DNA from: Sinonovacula constricta
Lineage: Eukaryota > Mollusca > Bivalvia > Cardiida > Solecurtidae
Direction: 5' to 3'
Assembly (NCBI GenBank): GCA_007844125.1
Contig: CM017559.1
Span: 69,704,546 to 69,768,545 of the forward strand
Length of the DNA stretch: 64,000 nucleotides
Part shown: in pieces, positions 1 through 13,275 of the stretch
How positions within the stretch are numbered: the stretch's first letter is position 1
Layout of the letters: each line of letters starts with the position of its first letter
The notes under the pieces: model-generated
Databases searched by the model: none
Told to the model about the DNA's origin: nothing
What the model saw: the letters and a program-made list of their open reading frames with translations, nothing else
Position numbers and translations under genes: made by a program

Positions 1-601
1 ATAAAATCAACACGGTGAAAAGAAATTCAAAAATGCCTTCCGTAATTGTAAAATCGAAAGCCATGCTGTAACAATTTAGAAGTAATGAACCGGTTTCTAG
101 CACTGAAATCTTCTACTTTAGTACACACTCGTGCAAACCTTTAAGTTGGGATTTGTAAATACCATACGATGTACCACCAGGTGAATTAAGTCGTCTCTCT
201 TGTAATAGATTTTAGTAGAGACGTTGTCATTTGAAATAATGATCTTAATGTCTAGAAATGCTGCATTTAAATGTCAGTTATTTTATGTTTATAGAACATT
301 CCTTAGATCTTTGCTATTTATCTTCGATGTTCATGTAATCGTATAAAATGAGATTGATTTACATTGTGCTTTTCATCACTTTTAATAGACCAATCAAAAA
401 CATACAGTTTAATATGTTTCTAAATGTTATCGGATGAGACAAAAATACAATGAGTATAAAATTAACTCCCTTTAATTTTTTTGTGAACACAAAAAGCGAG
501 TGATCTGAATTGAAAAATCCCGAATGCGCCATTTATTTCCGAAAGCGTGCGGTTACTTAAGACTGACATGCTGACAACCTCTGTCATATGTAATGTTTTG
601 A
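1..601. other. AT-rich sequence without recognised feature
   Basis: No long open frame, RNA gene or repeat is seen before the first tandem array. Confidence 0.6.
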
Positions 602-3600
602 GAAAGATCGTGGTTTAAAAGGCAATAACTGTTCGAACTGTTTTGTAAAGTCACGGTTTAAAGGGCCATATCTGTTAGAACTGTTGTGAAAGGTCGCGGT
701 TTAAAGGGCAATAACTGATCGAACTGTTGTGTAAGGTTACGGTTTAAAGGGCCATAACTGTTCGAACTGTTGTGAAAGGTCGCCGTTTAAAGGGCCATAA
801 CTGTCCGGACTGTTGTGAAAGGTCGCGGTTTAAAGGGCAATAGCTGTTCGAATTGTTGTGAAAAGACACGGTTAAAGCGCCAAAACTTTTCGAACTGTTG
901 TGAAAAGTCGTTTTTTAAGGTCCATAACTGTTCGAACTGTTGTAAAAGGTCGCGGTTTAAAGGGCCATAACTGTTAGAACTGTTGTGAAAGGTCGTGGTT
1001 TAAAGGGCCATAACTGTTCGAACTGTTGTGAAATGTCGTGGTTAAAAGGGTCATAACTGTTCGAACTGTTGTGAAAGGTCATGGTTTAAAGGGCCATAAC
1101 TTTTCGAACTGTTGTGAAGGTCGCGGTTTAAAAGGCCATAACTGTTCGAACTGTTGTGAAAGGTCGTGGTTTAAAGGGCAATATCTGTTCGTAGTGTTGT
1201 AAAAAGGTCGCGGTTTAAAGGGCCATAACTGTTAGAACTGTTGTGAAAGGTCGTAGTTTAAAGGGCCATAACTGTTCGAACTGTTGTGAAATGTCGTGGT
1301 TAAAAGGGTCATAACTGTTCGAACTGTTGTGAAAGGTCGTGGTTTAAAGGGCCATAACTTTTCGAACTGTTGTGAAATGTCGTGGTTAAAAGGGTCATAA
1401 CTGTTCGAACTGTTGTGAAAGGTCGTGGTTTAAAGGGCCATAACTGTTCGAACTGTTGAAAAAAGACGCGGTTTAACGGATCATAACTGTTCGAACTGTT
1501 GTGAAAGGCCGCGGTTTAAAGGGCCATTACTGTTCGAACTGTTGTGAAAGGTCGCGGTTTAAAGGGCCATAACTTTTCGAACTGTTGTGAAAGGACGTGG
1601 TTTAAAGGGCAAGATCTGTTCGTAGTGTTGTGAAAGGTCGCGGTTTAAGGCCCATAACTGTTCGAACTGCTGTGAAAGGTCGCGGTTTAAGGCCCTTAAC
1701 TGTTCGAACTGTTGTGAAAGGTCGTGGTTTAAAGGGCAAGATCTGTTCGTAGTGTTGTGAAAGGTCGCGGTTTAAGGCCCATAACTGTTCGAACTGCTGT
1801 GAAAGGTCGCGGTTTAAAGGGCCTTAACTGTCCGGACTGTTCTGAAAGGTCGTGGTTTAAAAGACATTATCTGTTTGGACTGTTGTGAAAGGTTGTGGTT
1901 TAAAGGGCAATATCTGTTCGTAGTGTTGTAATTAGCGGTTTAAAGGGCCATTACTGTTCAAACTGTTGTGAAAGGTGGCGGTTTAAAGGGCCATAACTGT
2001 TAGAACTGTTGTGAAAGGTCGTGGTTAAAAGGGTCATAACTGTTCGAACTGTTGTGAAAGGTCGTGGTTTAAAGGGCCATAACTGTTCGAACTGTTGAAA
2101 AAAGACGCGGTTTAACGGATCATAACTGTTCGAACTGTTGTGAAAGGCCGCGGTTTAAAGGGCCATTACTGTTCGAACTGTTGTGAAAGGTCGCGGTTTA
2201 AAGGGCCATAACTTTTCGAACTGTTGTGAAAGGACGTGGTTTAAAGGGCAAGATCTGTTCGTAGTGTTGTGAAAGGTCGCGGTTTAAGGCCCATAACTGT
2301 TCGAACTGCTGTGAAAGGTCGCGGTTTAAGGCCCTTAACTGTTCGAACTGTTGTGAAAGGTCGTGGTTTAAAGGGCAAGATCTGTTCGTAGTGTTGTGAA
2401 AGGTCGCGGTTTAAGGCCCATAACTGTTCGAACTGCTGTGAAAGGTCGCGGTTTAAAGGGCCTTAACTGTCCGGACTGTTCTGAAAGGTCGTGGTTTAAA
2501 AGGCATTATCTGTTTGGACTGTTGTGAAAGGTTGTGGTTTAAAGGGCAATATCTGTTCGTAGTGTTGTAATTAGCGGTTTAAAGGGCCATTACTGTTCAA
2601 ACTGTTGTGAAAGGTGGCGGTTTAAAGGGCCATAACTGTTAGAACTGTTGTGAAAGGTCGCGGTTTAAAGGGCCATAACTGTTCGAACTGTTGAAAAAAA
2701 GACGCGGTTTAACGGATCATTACTGTTCGAACTGTTGTGAAAGGTGGCGGTTTAAAGGGCCATAACTGTTCGAACTGTTGTGAAAGATCGTAGTTTAAAG
2801 GGCCATAACTGTTCGAACTGTTGTGAAAGGTCGTGGTTTAAAGGGTCATAACTGTTCGAACTGTTGTGAAAGGTCGCGGTTTAAGGCCCATAACTGTTCG
2901 AACTGTTGTGAAAGGTCGCGGTTTAAAGGGCCATTATTGTTCGAACTGTTGTGAAGGTCGCGGTTAAAAGGGCCATAACTGTTCGAACTGTTGTGAAAGG
3001 TCGTGGTTTAAAGGGCAATATCTGTTCGTAGTGTTGTGAAAGGTCGCGGTTTAAAGGGCCATAACTTTTCGAACTGTTGTGAAAGGTCGCGGTTTAAAGG
3101 GCAAGATCTGTTCGTAGTGTTGTGAAAGGTCGCGGTTTAAGGCCCATAACTGTTCGAACTGTTGTGAAAGGTCGCGGTTTAAAGGGCCATAACTGTTCGA
3201 ACTGTTGTGAAAGGTCGTGGTTTAAAGGGCAATATCTGTTCGTAGTGTTGTGAAAGGTCGCGGTTTAAAGGGCCATAACTTTTCGAACTGTTGTGAAAGG
3301 TTGTGGTTTAAAGGGCAAGATCTGTTCGTAGTGTTGTGAAAGGTCGTGGTTTAAAGGGCAATATCTGTTCGAACTGTTGTGAAAGGTCGCGGTTTAAAGG
3401 GCCATAACTTTTCGAACTGTTGTGAAAGATTGTGGTTTAAAGAGCAAGATCTGTTCGAACTGTTGTGAAAGGTCGCGGTTTAAAGGGCCATAACTTTTCG
3501 AACTGTTGTGAAAGATTGTGGTTTAAAGAGCAAGATCTGTTCGTAGTATTGTGAAAGGTCGCGGTTTAAGTCCCCTACACTGTTCGAACTGCTGTGAAAG

Positions 3601-4392
3601 GTCGCGGTTTAAACGGCCATAACTGTTCGAAATGTTGTGAAAGGTTGCGGTTAAAGGGCCTTAACTGTCCGGACTGTTCTGAAAGGTCTTGGTTTAAAAG
3701 GCATTATCTGTTCGGACTGTTGTGAAAGACCGCAGTTTAAAGGGCCATAAACGTTCGAAATGTTGTAAACGGTCGCGGTTAAAGGGCCTAAACTTTTCGG
3801 ACTGTTCTGAAAGGTCGCGGTTTAAACGGCAATTTCTGTTCGGACTGTTCTGAAAGGTCGCGGTTCAAAGGGCAATTTCTATTCGGACTGTTCTGAAAGG
3901 TCGCGGTTTAAAGGGCAATTTCTGTTCGGACTGTTCTCAAAGGTCGCGGTTTAAAGGGCAATTTCTGTTCGGACTGTTCTCAAAGGTCGCGGTTTGAAGG
4001 GCAATTTCTGTTCGGACTGTTCTGAAAGGTCGCGGTTTAAAGGGCAATTTCTGTTCGGACTGTTCTGAAAGGTCGCGGTTTAAAGGGCAATTTCTGTTCG
4101 GACTGTTCTGAAAGGTCTTGGTTTAAAAGGCATTATCTGTTCGGACTGTTGTGAAAGACCGCAGTTTAAAGGGCCATAAACGTTCGAAATGTTGTAAACG
4201 GTCGCGGTTAAAGGGCCTTAACTTTTCGGACTGTTCTGAAAGGTCGCGGTTAAAAGGGCAATTTCTGTTCGGACAGTTGTGAAAGGTCGTGGTTTAAAAC
4301 GCACTATCTGCTAGGGCTGTTAGGAGAAAGTCGTTTAAAACGCACTATCTGCTAGGGCTGTAGGGAGAAAGTCGTTTAAAGGGCACTATCTT
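602..4392. repeat. Minisatellite/satellite array, 43 bp unit, about 88 copies
   Basis: The unit contains GGTTTAAAGGGCCATAACTG followed by TTCGAACTGTTGTGAAAGGT. Subtypes differ in blocks: GGCCATAAC units, GGCAAGATCTGTTCGTAGTG units, and a homogenised run of TTCGGACTGTTCTGAAAGG units at about 3830-4130. A 639 bp higher-order period is visible, with 1380-2018 repeated at 2019-2657. The last units (after 4280) are degraded. Stops occur in all frames, so it is not coding. Confidence 0.97.
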
Positions 4393-4984
4393 GTTGACTT
4401 TTAGGAGTCTGTCAAAGAAGTAACTTGGCAGACTAAAATCAAAAAATCACTTATAATTATGTATGCAAATAAAAACACTTAGGTTTTTTAACTGTTGCAG
4501 ATAGAAATATGATTGTACAATGACTAGAGATTAAGAGAAATAAAATTGTTTATGCCCTTTTAAAACCGTTTAATCTTCTGTATAGAAATATATGCACGAT
4601 GATTTACCTCGGGTCGGTGCCCAGTTTGAGAAGGTATTATAGCGAGTTTATACATATTAGTAGTTTGTATTATCTGTAATTAAGATTTATGTAAAAGCCA
4701 TGTATATTTACTGTGTGTATGTTATGAAAATAATCGAATACGTCACATTGTTTGGCGCCAATGTCAAAACAGCAAATTCATAGCTACATGTATAAGAAAT
4801 AGTAAAACATTTTTTATATTGCATTTAATTCATAAAATCTAAATTCAATGTTGCCAATATGGTTTGTAAGAAGATTCTTATGTTTATGATTTTATCAATT
4901 TACCTGTTTATGTAATGCATATATTGCCACACAAGTCTGTTCAAACGTCGCACATTAACAGCTTACTGATGTTGCTTATAACAT
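4393..4984. other. AT-rich spacer
   Basis: No gene or repeat is recognised. Confidence 0.5.
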
Positions 4985-5400
4985 TCCATGAACATTCAGC
5001 ACCCAACAGCGAGGTTGGAGCGCTCCATAAATAAGGTTTAAGCATCCCAATCGGTCCTTTTGTCGACTGACCGTTCCGAGGCGGTAACTGATGGTTTTTC
5101 TTTTTGTGTGTTCTGTCTCGTCTCTGTGTTTGTGTCACAATTAACATTTACCCTGTTTGCCTTGGTCTAGAGGTAGATTAGGTTTTAATATCTGTCGTGA
5201 TCTTACTTACCTATTTGTGCAGGTAAAGTTTCTCTAAACACTGCTTTTGGTACCACACAATTTAATATTACACTGCCCTGAAGAAGTGTGGTAGATAATT
5301 GATAAACAGTAAATAAGAAAAGGTCGTATCAAAATTTCCACAGATATTTAAATCTAAACTACCTCTAGACAATAACAAACAGGGTAAATGTAATTTTAAG
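4985..5400. mobile_element. Dispersed repeat copy with inverted ends (same family as 11,960-12,620 and 25,205-25,835)
   Basis: At 5061-5180 the plus strand shares the family core (CGACTGACCGTTCCGAGGCG, then TGTCTCGTCTCTGTGTTTG and CATTTACCCTGTTTGCCTTG). At 5305-5395 the same terminal segment returns in the opposite orientation (CAAACAGGGTAAATGTAA, ACAGATATTTAAAT). The two halves thus face each other around a roughly 130 bp middle. No transposase is seen. A non-autonomous element or two nested fragments would both fit. Confidence 0.6.
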
Positions 5401-6089
5401 TCATTAGCGGTGTTCACAATAGAACCTTTTTTTTAACTTGTTTATTCCAGATTCCATAATTTAAGAATAACAAATCAATGATGATCAAACTATTTAAATG
5501 GTTAAAACAGTATATGACATGTATGCATACAGCAAAAGTGTCAACAATATAAGTCTCATTTCGTATGCCGAGTTTGAAGTTTACAAATTAATCGAGTGCA
5601 TGTCTTTTTTCTAAGTTCTTTTCATTAAACAATCTGAGACGTATGCTTGATTAAATTTTCACGAACTGTTGTGAGTGAAGTTGTCATAATCATAACATGT
5701 CACAGTTCACAATTACGAAAATAAATCCTAGCAAAACTAAGATATTTAACATCGTTGCTTAAAGATAAAAATAATTTACTTAAGTCAGTTTTTATTCTTA
5801 AAGACTTAAAGAACACGATTAACCAAATAAACAATAATTGGATGTTGTCACGGATACACATTGAGAAATAGTGTTTGAAAAGTTGCTCCTAAACTTATTT
5901 ACTACACCATTGAGACAACACAATCAGATACAGATGCTAATGTAAATACACGTGAGATTTCCTGCACAAGTTAGATTGATGTGTCTTAAGATGTCGCTCT
6001 ATCAATGATGTACATTGACATTTGCTTGCCGTCTAATATTTACACGTATGGTTCAGAATGTGGGCGTTGGAACACCAGTGAACGAATTG
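5401..6089. other. AT-rich spacer
   Basis: No supported feature. Confidence 0.5.
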
Positions 6090-6515
6090 ACTATACGAGC
6101 AAGTAATGTACCGATTGAAATCATGACGAGCGAGTAATCTACCGAGTGAAATCATGACGAGCAAGTAATGTACCGAGTGAAATCATGACGAGCGAATCAT
6201 GACGAGCGAGTAATGTACCGAGTGAAATCATGACGAGCGAGTAATGTACCGAGTGAAATCATCACGAGCATTTAATGTACCGAGTAAAATCATGACGAGC
6301 GTGTAATGTACCGAGTGAAATCATGACGAGCAAGTATTGTATCGAGTGAAATCATGACGAGCAAGTAATGTATCGAGTGAAATCATGACAAGAAAGTAAT
6401 ATATGGAGTGAAATCATGAGCAAGTAATGTATCGAGGGAAATCATGACAAGCAAGTAATGTATCGAGTAAAATCATGACGAGCAAGTAATGTATCGAGTG
6501 AAATCATGAGAAAAA
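6090..6515. repeat. Tandem array, 31 bp unit, about 13 copies
   Basis: The unit includes GAGTGAAATCATGACGAGCA followed by AGTAATGTACC. Early copies read GTACC and later ones GTATC, so the array changes subtype along its length. Confidence 0.95.
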
Positions 6516-6543
6516 GTATTTTGATTAGACCCTTACAAAAAGA

Positions 6544-6620
6544 CAACGTTAGATGGTAACGTTAGATGACAGCGTTAGATGGCAACGATAGATGGCGACG
6601 TTAGAAGGCAACGTTTTCTC
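6544..6620. repeat. Short tandem array, 13 bp unit, about 6 copies
   Basis: The unit AACGTTAGATGGC repeats with single-base changes, directly after the 31 bp array but unrelated to it. Confidence 0.85.
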
Positions 6621-8559
6621 TTCGTTCAATTAACTCTAGTACGTCATGAAAAATGTAATAGCATATATCAAAAGATTTCGATAATCTTAATACAGCAATA
6701 ACAGGTCTTTTATTGTAAAAACGATTGTAAAAACGTCTGTAAACTGTCATCATTACAAATTATGAACAAAACAGCACTCAGACTCTTTACGAATGTATAC
6801 ATTTCTTTTTTACTTCAAATGAAATTACATAAGCATGAAAGGATTTATAAAACATTGACATTAAAATAAGATTGTATACCAAAGTAAACATATTTGACGG
6901 GTGTGTCTCATCTCATTGTTTCTTCTTAAATAATGTATAGTTCAAAGATGCAACATTATATCAATAAGAACATATAAGGTGCAAATCTCACCAGCCAGAT
7001 GCCAAGCGTAGACAGTTATATATCATTGTGTATACCCTCAAGCTGACTGATGACTACAGTGATGCCTTGAATGGTTGCATTATGTGTATGCAATATTGCA
7101 ATCTGTGAAAGTCCAAAAGAATATTCACAGTGTCAAACATGTGACATTTAATCACACGCCGTCGAAGAAGGATCATTGAGCTTTGTCAAAGTGCAATATA
7201 GAAATAAAGAAAATCGTTCATTTACAATTTTGGCAGAATACACAACACGCTATAAATAGTGCGACGTCTATTTGTCCTAGTTGGGTCATGCCTGAAAATT
7301 ACATGTGAAAGCTAGAAAAAAAACTTGTTAATTCATATTTCATTGAATAAATTTTCTCTTCTACACGAGGAGCGCTCACACAAACATAATCAAATTTGAC
7401 TAAGTCGCTAGTTTAGGGTGACTTTAAATGTAAACGGAGTATGTGTACAAGAAACTTTCAATGATACAAACGTAAATGCATTTATTTTTTAAACGGATCA
7501 TAACACGTGATGAAACGCATAGTTGACCTAATTTAATTGACAAAACACATGCATGCAATTTCTTAACATTCTGTTATGAAAATCAAAATTGTCGAATAAC
7601 TGTTATTTTGATTACACGAAAAGATGTCAAATAAACTTGTTACTTTGTCTGTTAGATAACTTGTTTTAGCTACCAATAATCTTATTCGGGCTGATATTTT
7701 TATTGCGAAGGAAAAAAATTAATGCAGGCTTTATCAATATGCAATGTTTTCTGTGTTTAGTATTGTGACAACAATTAATGTTTGTATTCCTTTTCGTATT
7801 AACATGTGTTGAGAAATACCAATTCGAAAATGGGTCCTAACTCATTTTTACACCCATATTCCAAACAGCTTACAGAGATTTTGCTGACATTGTCTTTAAA
7901 GTATACACTAAGGAATAGCTTGCTTGATAGATTGAAATATCAATTAAAGAAAGTGCTACGTATTTCTGTGTGCCAGATTTTAGTCTTGTTTGATCATATC
8001 GCTTTTGGCTTGAAATGAATATCGAAAAGGTACAACAAACAGCATTAGGAACATGTTAAGTATATTTTAAAAATGTCATGTTTCCTTAAAATCTGTCAGA
8101 CTTTGATGATAAAAACAATATTATATGTTAGTTTTATCTTTATTTTTTATCTAGTTTTCAACATTAATCGCATTCCTTATCGCCCGTACACGCTCAGAGA
8201 TTGGTGTTTTCCAGCAAAGAAACGACCATGCGATAGAATCTGTGAATAGTTATATCGTGTTACTTTGGTTGGCAGGAAGTTTGGGAATTTAAACATTCCA
8301 ATGGTCATTGTTTATTAGCTTGCGATGAATTTAGTGCATGCATGAATTCTATAGATGTCAGAACTCACACATAGTTCATTCTTTTATATATCAAATATTA
8401 TATCTGTTCAATGTTTTAATGCACAATGCTGTGATATATGTATTATTATACTGCTTAATAACGGCCTCTTTTACAAATTGTGTGTTTAAAAGTCGTTTGT
8501 TGTTGTTGTTGTTGTTGTTTTTTCGCAATAAACGAGAGAAGAAACTTAACTAACAAACT
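6621..8559. other. AT-rich spacer
   Basis: Only short chance open frames (70 codons or fewer) and a (GTT) microsatellite starting at 8496 are seen. No domain or splice pattern is recognised. Confidence 0.5.
8496..8520. repeat. (GTT)n microsatellite
   Basis: About eight GTT units in a row. Confidence 0.9.
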
Positions 8560-8770
8560 GACAGCTGTACGCCCTGTTTGCTGTCTTTATCGTATATGAT
8601 ATTTTATCAAAGGCCAGGGAGAAGGTCTGTTTAATGTATCTCTTTTGAAAGACCCGCCCTCGTCTAATTTAAATATCATAAAACCAGCACGTGCGTGATT
8701 AGCAACCCAAAATATTCCGACATTCCGCTGACAAGAAGCAGTGTTATTTCTGAATGAGATATCTGGTTTT
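8560..8770 (+). repeat. Diverged dispersed repeat, copy 1 (copy 2 at 21,525-21,740)
   Basis: It shares in order with 21,525-21,740: a CTGACxGxTGTACGC start, the block GCACGTGCGTGATTA, and an ACATT...TGACAAGAA.CAG..TTATTTC block. The copies are in the same orientation and clearly diverged, as expected of an old mobile-element family. No ends or coding capacity are seen. Confidence 0.6.
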
Positions 8771-9204
8771 TGTCTTCTGTTTATTTGCCATAATATTTAT
8801 TTCAATATGTGATAAAACATATTAAACTCTGAAATGTTTCTGATAATCAAGTCATTATGAGCTGACAAACTGTGCTAAATTTATTGCGTTAAATTCTTAA
8901 TAATTTCTTCGGTTGAATATAAAAGACATTTATTTGGGCCGTTCATTTCCGAATAATGACCTTTTGCAATAGATTATTAAATGATCAAGCAGTAGTCAGG
9001 AGCATAGATGATAAGTAATTATATCGTTAATGGTGTATAGTTGTTTTTCAGATAAAAGCTTTATATATAACTTCTCAAGGACAAAACACTAGGACATAAG
9101 TCATAATTTTCATTGTGCCGTAATAACCAGCTACTTGGGTAGAACCAGAACTCGGATATATACTGCAATGAGGAGTGAATATGCTTGCTGAATGAATAAA
9201 TCTC

Positions 9205-9285
9205 GAGTCAGGTAAAGGGTTTGAACCCAGGACTGGCAGAATATGAATCCCCCGCCTTAACTATTATACCATGCAAGTACTATTT
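9205..9285 (-). repeat. tRNA-like fragment (SINE head or tRNA pseudogene)
   Basis: On the minus strand an A-box-like ATAATAGTTAAGGCGGGGG is followed about 30 bases later by the B-box-like GGGTTCAAACCC. No clean cloverleaf acceptor stem is apparent, so a SINE remnant is more likely than a working tRNA. Confidence 0.45.
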
Positions 9286-9882
9286 TGATATGCATTTCCT
9301 GGGAGTCGATTAGTTAATAATTTTTCCACTAAAGATACTGAGATAAAGGTACTTTCATGTGATTCACATTTAATAGACTAATGTTATAGCAGTCAATAGA
9401 ACATCTATGTCATTTGACAATGGCAGCAGCTTACAGCGTTTGTTCTTTATTGCACTATTAATGTAAGACAAAAATAAATCTCCAAAAGAAAAATAGCTCT
9501 CAGCTCAAAAGTAGATTTGATAAATGAAATAAATCCATGACGTTTGTTGATTATTCATAGTTGACATTTGAAACAAATTCATTAATTGCCTTGCTATTTT
9601 ACATACTTTCTTCGCCATAAGTTCGTTAATAAAATATTTCAGGAAGATAAACTTAAATGTATTACATATTATGTTCTTTAAGAGTCGCACGTCCACTCAT
9701 CATAAATCTCACCCAAAAGTTGGTCCATATATGGCGAATGATGCTAACGTTATCAACAAACGTGTACGTGTTCTCTGCAAGTGATTGCAATTATAATCAG
9801 TATTTCTGGTTCTTGTTTTATAAAAGAACGACTTCAATCTGTGATGTGGGTTGATGGCGTCATCACAGATTTTGATGGCATA

Positions 9883-10234
9883 TTAAGTTAACAAATGTTT
9901 CCTTACGAAAATGGCAAAGAAGAATTTTGTGCACAAAGTTCTAACAGTTTAAGAAGTAAGCCCGTCAGGAATGAATTGTTTGTAATATTTAAAACAAGAA
10001 AAAACAGAAAGGACTATCAACTTTGCCGACTGACCGTTCCAATGTTGTAATTGTTGTAATTTAAGTTAACAAATGTTTCCTTACGAAAATGGCAAAGAAG
10101 AATTTTGTGCACAAAGTTCTAACAGTTTAAGAAGTAAGCCCGTCAGGAATGAATTGTTTGTAATATTTAAAACAAGAAAAAACAGAAAGGACTATCAACT
10201 TTGCCGACTGACCGTTCCAATGTTGTAATTGTTG
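9883..10234 (+). repeat. Two tandem copies of a 178 bp segment, almost identical
   Basis: TTAAGTTAACAAATGTTTCC begins at 9883 and again at 10,061, and the two copies read the same through CCGACTGACCGTTCCAATG. The lack of visible differences points to a recent duplication. The end of the unit (GCCGACTGACCGTTCCAA) matches the core of the dispersed family at 12,4xx and 25,38x, so a fragment of that element was carried along. Confidence 0.92.
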
Positions 10235-11959
10235 GGTTTTATATTTTTGTTAAATGACTTATCACAGATTTATTCTTACTTTTACATTCGGCTTGCATGT
10301 GAATACCTTTGTCCTGTGCTTTTCAGTGTTTGGTATATGTTGCAATGCTCTTAGGACTTTGTCATATATTCTTGTCTAATGAAAATCTGAAAATTTCACT
10401 CGTGCAACATGTTCATTGCCTACCTGTATTTCTGCTTTACAGATTGTTTTTGTTACTAAATGATTTACTAAAAGGCGATATTACATAATAGTTACACGTA
10501 CATGTATATAGAACCATACATATTACCAGTTATTGTAATTGACATAAATTTCGTTGATAACCTTTTATCTAGCAAGTTTTCCAAATAGTTTATACATAGA
10601 CTGGTATAATTTAAGGAAAATAATTATGTGAACAGTATGCGTTATACTTACCGTTACCAACAAACATATTCGAAAATGTAGTATTCAATAAAGTTAAATG
10701 TAGCCGGAAATATTATCTATTTCGTTTCATTTCAGTCAACATACATTTATACTAGATTATTTTAGCAAATGCATACTATTACACGGCTATCCAGATCATA
10801 TTGAGCAGAGTTACAATACAAAGCTTTGTCGCTACAGCGAAGATCTTTGCTGATCATCTAAACTGATAGCAGATAAATAACGCCTTTAAAATGTTTGTTG
10901 TTGTTGTTGTTGTTTTATAACAGATGCCTTATGTTATCAATAAGTCATAAATATCTCTGGTTTCTATCGCGCTTTAAATTACCCACGAGCAAACACTTTG
11001 TTGTCGATATCAGGTATCATAAATCCACATGAGCATAATTTGTAGTCATCTTATAAAATCTTGCTGGAAAAGAATTGTTTCTAAAGGACAGAGTATAACG
11101 TTCTTCATTTCTTCTCTCTATTTGACATAACGTATATTTCAATAAAGCAATAATAATTTCAAACTCAATAAACATTGAGATATGCACACTTACCGCTTTA
11201 TTGTGCACTGATAGACTGTCTTGCATTTAAATGTTCCAACTGAAGTGTTCTTTGATAGCAATGGGAAAGTATAGCTTAAGGGAGTTGAAGCCAACCTTTG
11301 AAAGAAATATCCATCCATATACTAGCTTGCATGTTATTTATGCAATGTGTTTTAAACAATACGACCATTCTTTAAAAAGTTCATAGTATGTGGTACGTGA
11401 CATAATAAAAATAAAACTGAAAGCATGACATTTCAACACCAATAAAAAAAGCAAATATTTGTATAATAGCATGAATACCATACCGCTTCTGACAAAAACA
11501 CATAGGGGCCTATAGACACGTACACCGTGTAAGAGTTGGAAAAACAGACTTTGTTTTGTTGCATTTTGTTTATTTCGATGTTGCAAATGTATTCACAGCG
11601 AATCAGTAGTTCAGGATGAAATAAGCCTTCTGTCAATTTTGGGGGAAAAGTTTATTAATTTGGTTGACATAAAATATTTGACATATGTTATACATCTTTA
11701 TACAATCCATTTTTAAGATGGATTTTATAAGTATTCTGTTTCAATAGTAATAAGAAAATATAACAAATCCTTATCAACAAATGATGGAACACATTGATTG
11801 CAACGTTTATGGATACTGTGTTTGTGACATTGCAGGGCCACCTTTACGTGAGATTGCGCAGTAGGTATAACATCGGGATTTTTTGTACCTTTATATAAAA
11901 TATGCCAATTGCGGATAAATCCTTGACTTTTTATTATATATTATATTATTTGAATTCCT
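10235..11959. other. AT-rich spacer with a (GTT)n tract
   Basis: Contains (GTT)n at 10,893-10,914 and otherwise short open frames of low-complexity composition. Nothing supports a gene. Confidence 0.5.
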
Positions 11960-12620
11960 TACATATTAAATCTCAAAATACACTTTATTTTGTTTTGTTG
12001 GTTTGGGTTATTTTCTAAAATTCAATTATTTTTTTCGTGTGTGTGTTTTTTTTAATTCCCGCTTTTGACACTTTTGGCATATGACGTCATGACATTGTAT
12101 GAGGTCATTAAATTGTTCTTATTATACGTCGTCGCTTGAGCTGTTTTATTTCAAACTACTCTTTTATTTGAGACTTTAAGTTTACCGAGGCTTTTATCTA
12201 CTGTACATATTGTACATATGTTCATAATCTATTTCATTGCTAGTTATTTTACTTAAATATTAGTTAATTTTATCAGTTTTAACTCCAGATGCAGCTGCTT
12301 GCTGTTAGTTATCTTACTTTGACGGGATATTTTTATTTACACTGTTTGTTTGATAGAAAACCCTTCTGGAAGTAGGAGGTTGGTGCGATCCACAAACCAG
12401 TTTTAAGCACTCCAGTCGGTCTTTTTGCCCCGACAGACCGTTCTAAGGCGGTAACTTCTGGTTTTTCTTTTTGAGTGTTATGTCTCGTCTCTGTGTTTTT
12501 GTCACATTTACATTTACCCTGTTTGCCTTGGTCTAGAGGTAGTTTTAATTTTAATATTTGTGGTTATTTTTATAGGACCTTTTCTTATTTACCTTTTAAT
12601 AGCCTAGAGACATTGTATGT
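11960..12620 (+). mobile_element. Dispersed element, plus-oriented copy about 0.65 kb
   Basis: It matches the reverse complement of 25,205-25,835 along its length: the TTTTGTTGGTTT/TTTTCTAAAATTC start, the TATGACGTCA block, CCGAGGCTTTTATCTACTGT, GACGGGATATTTTTATTTAC, CACTGTTTGTTTGATAGAAA, then GACCGTTCTAAGGCGGTAAC and TGTCTCGTCTCTGTG, ending near GACCTTTTCTTATTTACCTT. No transposase or reverse transcriptase frame is seen, so it is probably non-autonomous. Confidence 0.75.
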
Positions 12621-13107
12621 GTTATGCTTGTTAGTTATTACGTCAGGCGCATTCGCGCATGTTTATCGAGTTGCACGACTATGCATGCGCGTCAAGGGGC
12701 GTATCCCCTTCAGTCTACACTTGACCATCGATTGGTCAGCATGTAAATCTACTGCCACTTTTAAAGATCATATGCCGTTAGTAAATAAACTACGTCGTCT
12801 TCAAATGAAACTTATATTGTTATATTACACATTGTACATTGTTTATCTGCCTTGCGCCTGTCAAAGACACATTGTGTGAACTGCAGCTGAAAATAAATAA
12901 ACCAAACGACTACACGGACTATTGTTTTTCCAGCTAGTCCGTCAATTTATTGCATTTGTTTTATAGTTAAAACCAGAAGTTATGTTATAAAAGTATTATT
13001 TAAAGCAGAATAAATGTAATTTTTAGATGAGTTTTATGTTTGTTATTTTATCATTCACTTATTTATTTAACACATCTTTATTTATTTTTTATTTTTGTTG
13101 TTTGTTT

Positions 13108-13141
13108 TTGTTTTTGTTGTTGTGTTGTTGTTGTTGTTGTT
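13108..13141. repeat. T-rich (GTT)n microsatellite
   Basis: GTTGTTGTGTTGTTGTTGTT followed by more GTT units, next to the partial element copy at 13,150. Confidence 0.8.
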
Positions 13142-13149
13142 TTGGGGGT

Positions 13150-13275
13150 GGTGTTATGTCTTGTCTCTGTGTTTGTGTAACATTTACATTTACCTTGTTT
13201 GCCTTTGTCAACATATAGATAAAATTTAAATATCTGTGGAAATTTTGATAGGACCCTTTCTTATTTTACTTATCT
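13150..13275 (+). mobile_element. Partial copy of the same dispersed element (3' end only)
   Basis: Only the last segment is present: TTATGTCTTGTCTCTGTGTT, CATTTACCTTGTTTGCC, AAATTTAAATATCTGTGG and TTGATAGGACCCTTTC, direct to the copy ending at 12,620. Confidence 0.7.

Noticed and set aside
602..4392. CRISPR-like array of regular repeats
   Set aside because: Units are head-to-tail with no spacers, and the setting is a eukaryotic genome with introns.
12475..12879. 134-codon plus-strand frame
   Set aside because: Its first part lies in the dispersed element, which recurs elsewhere without the frame, and no motif is recognised.
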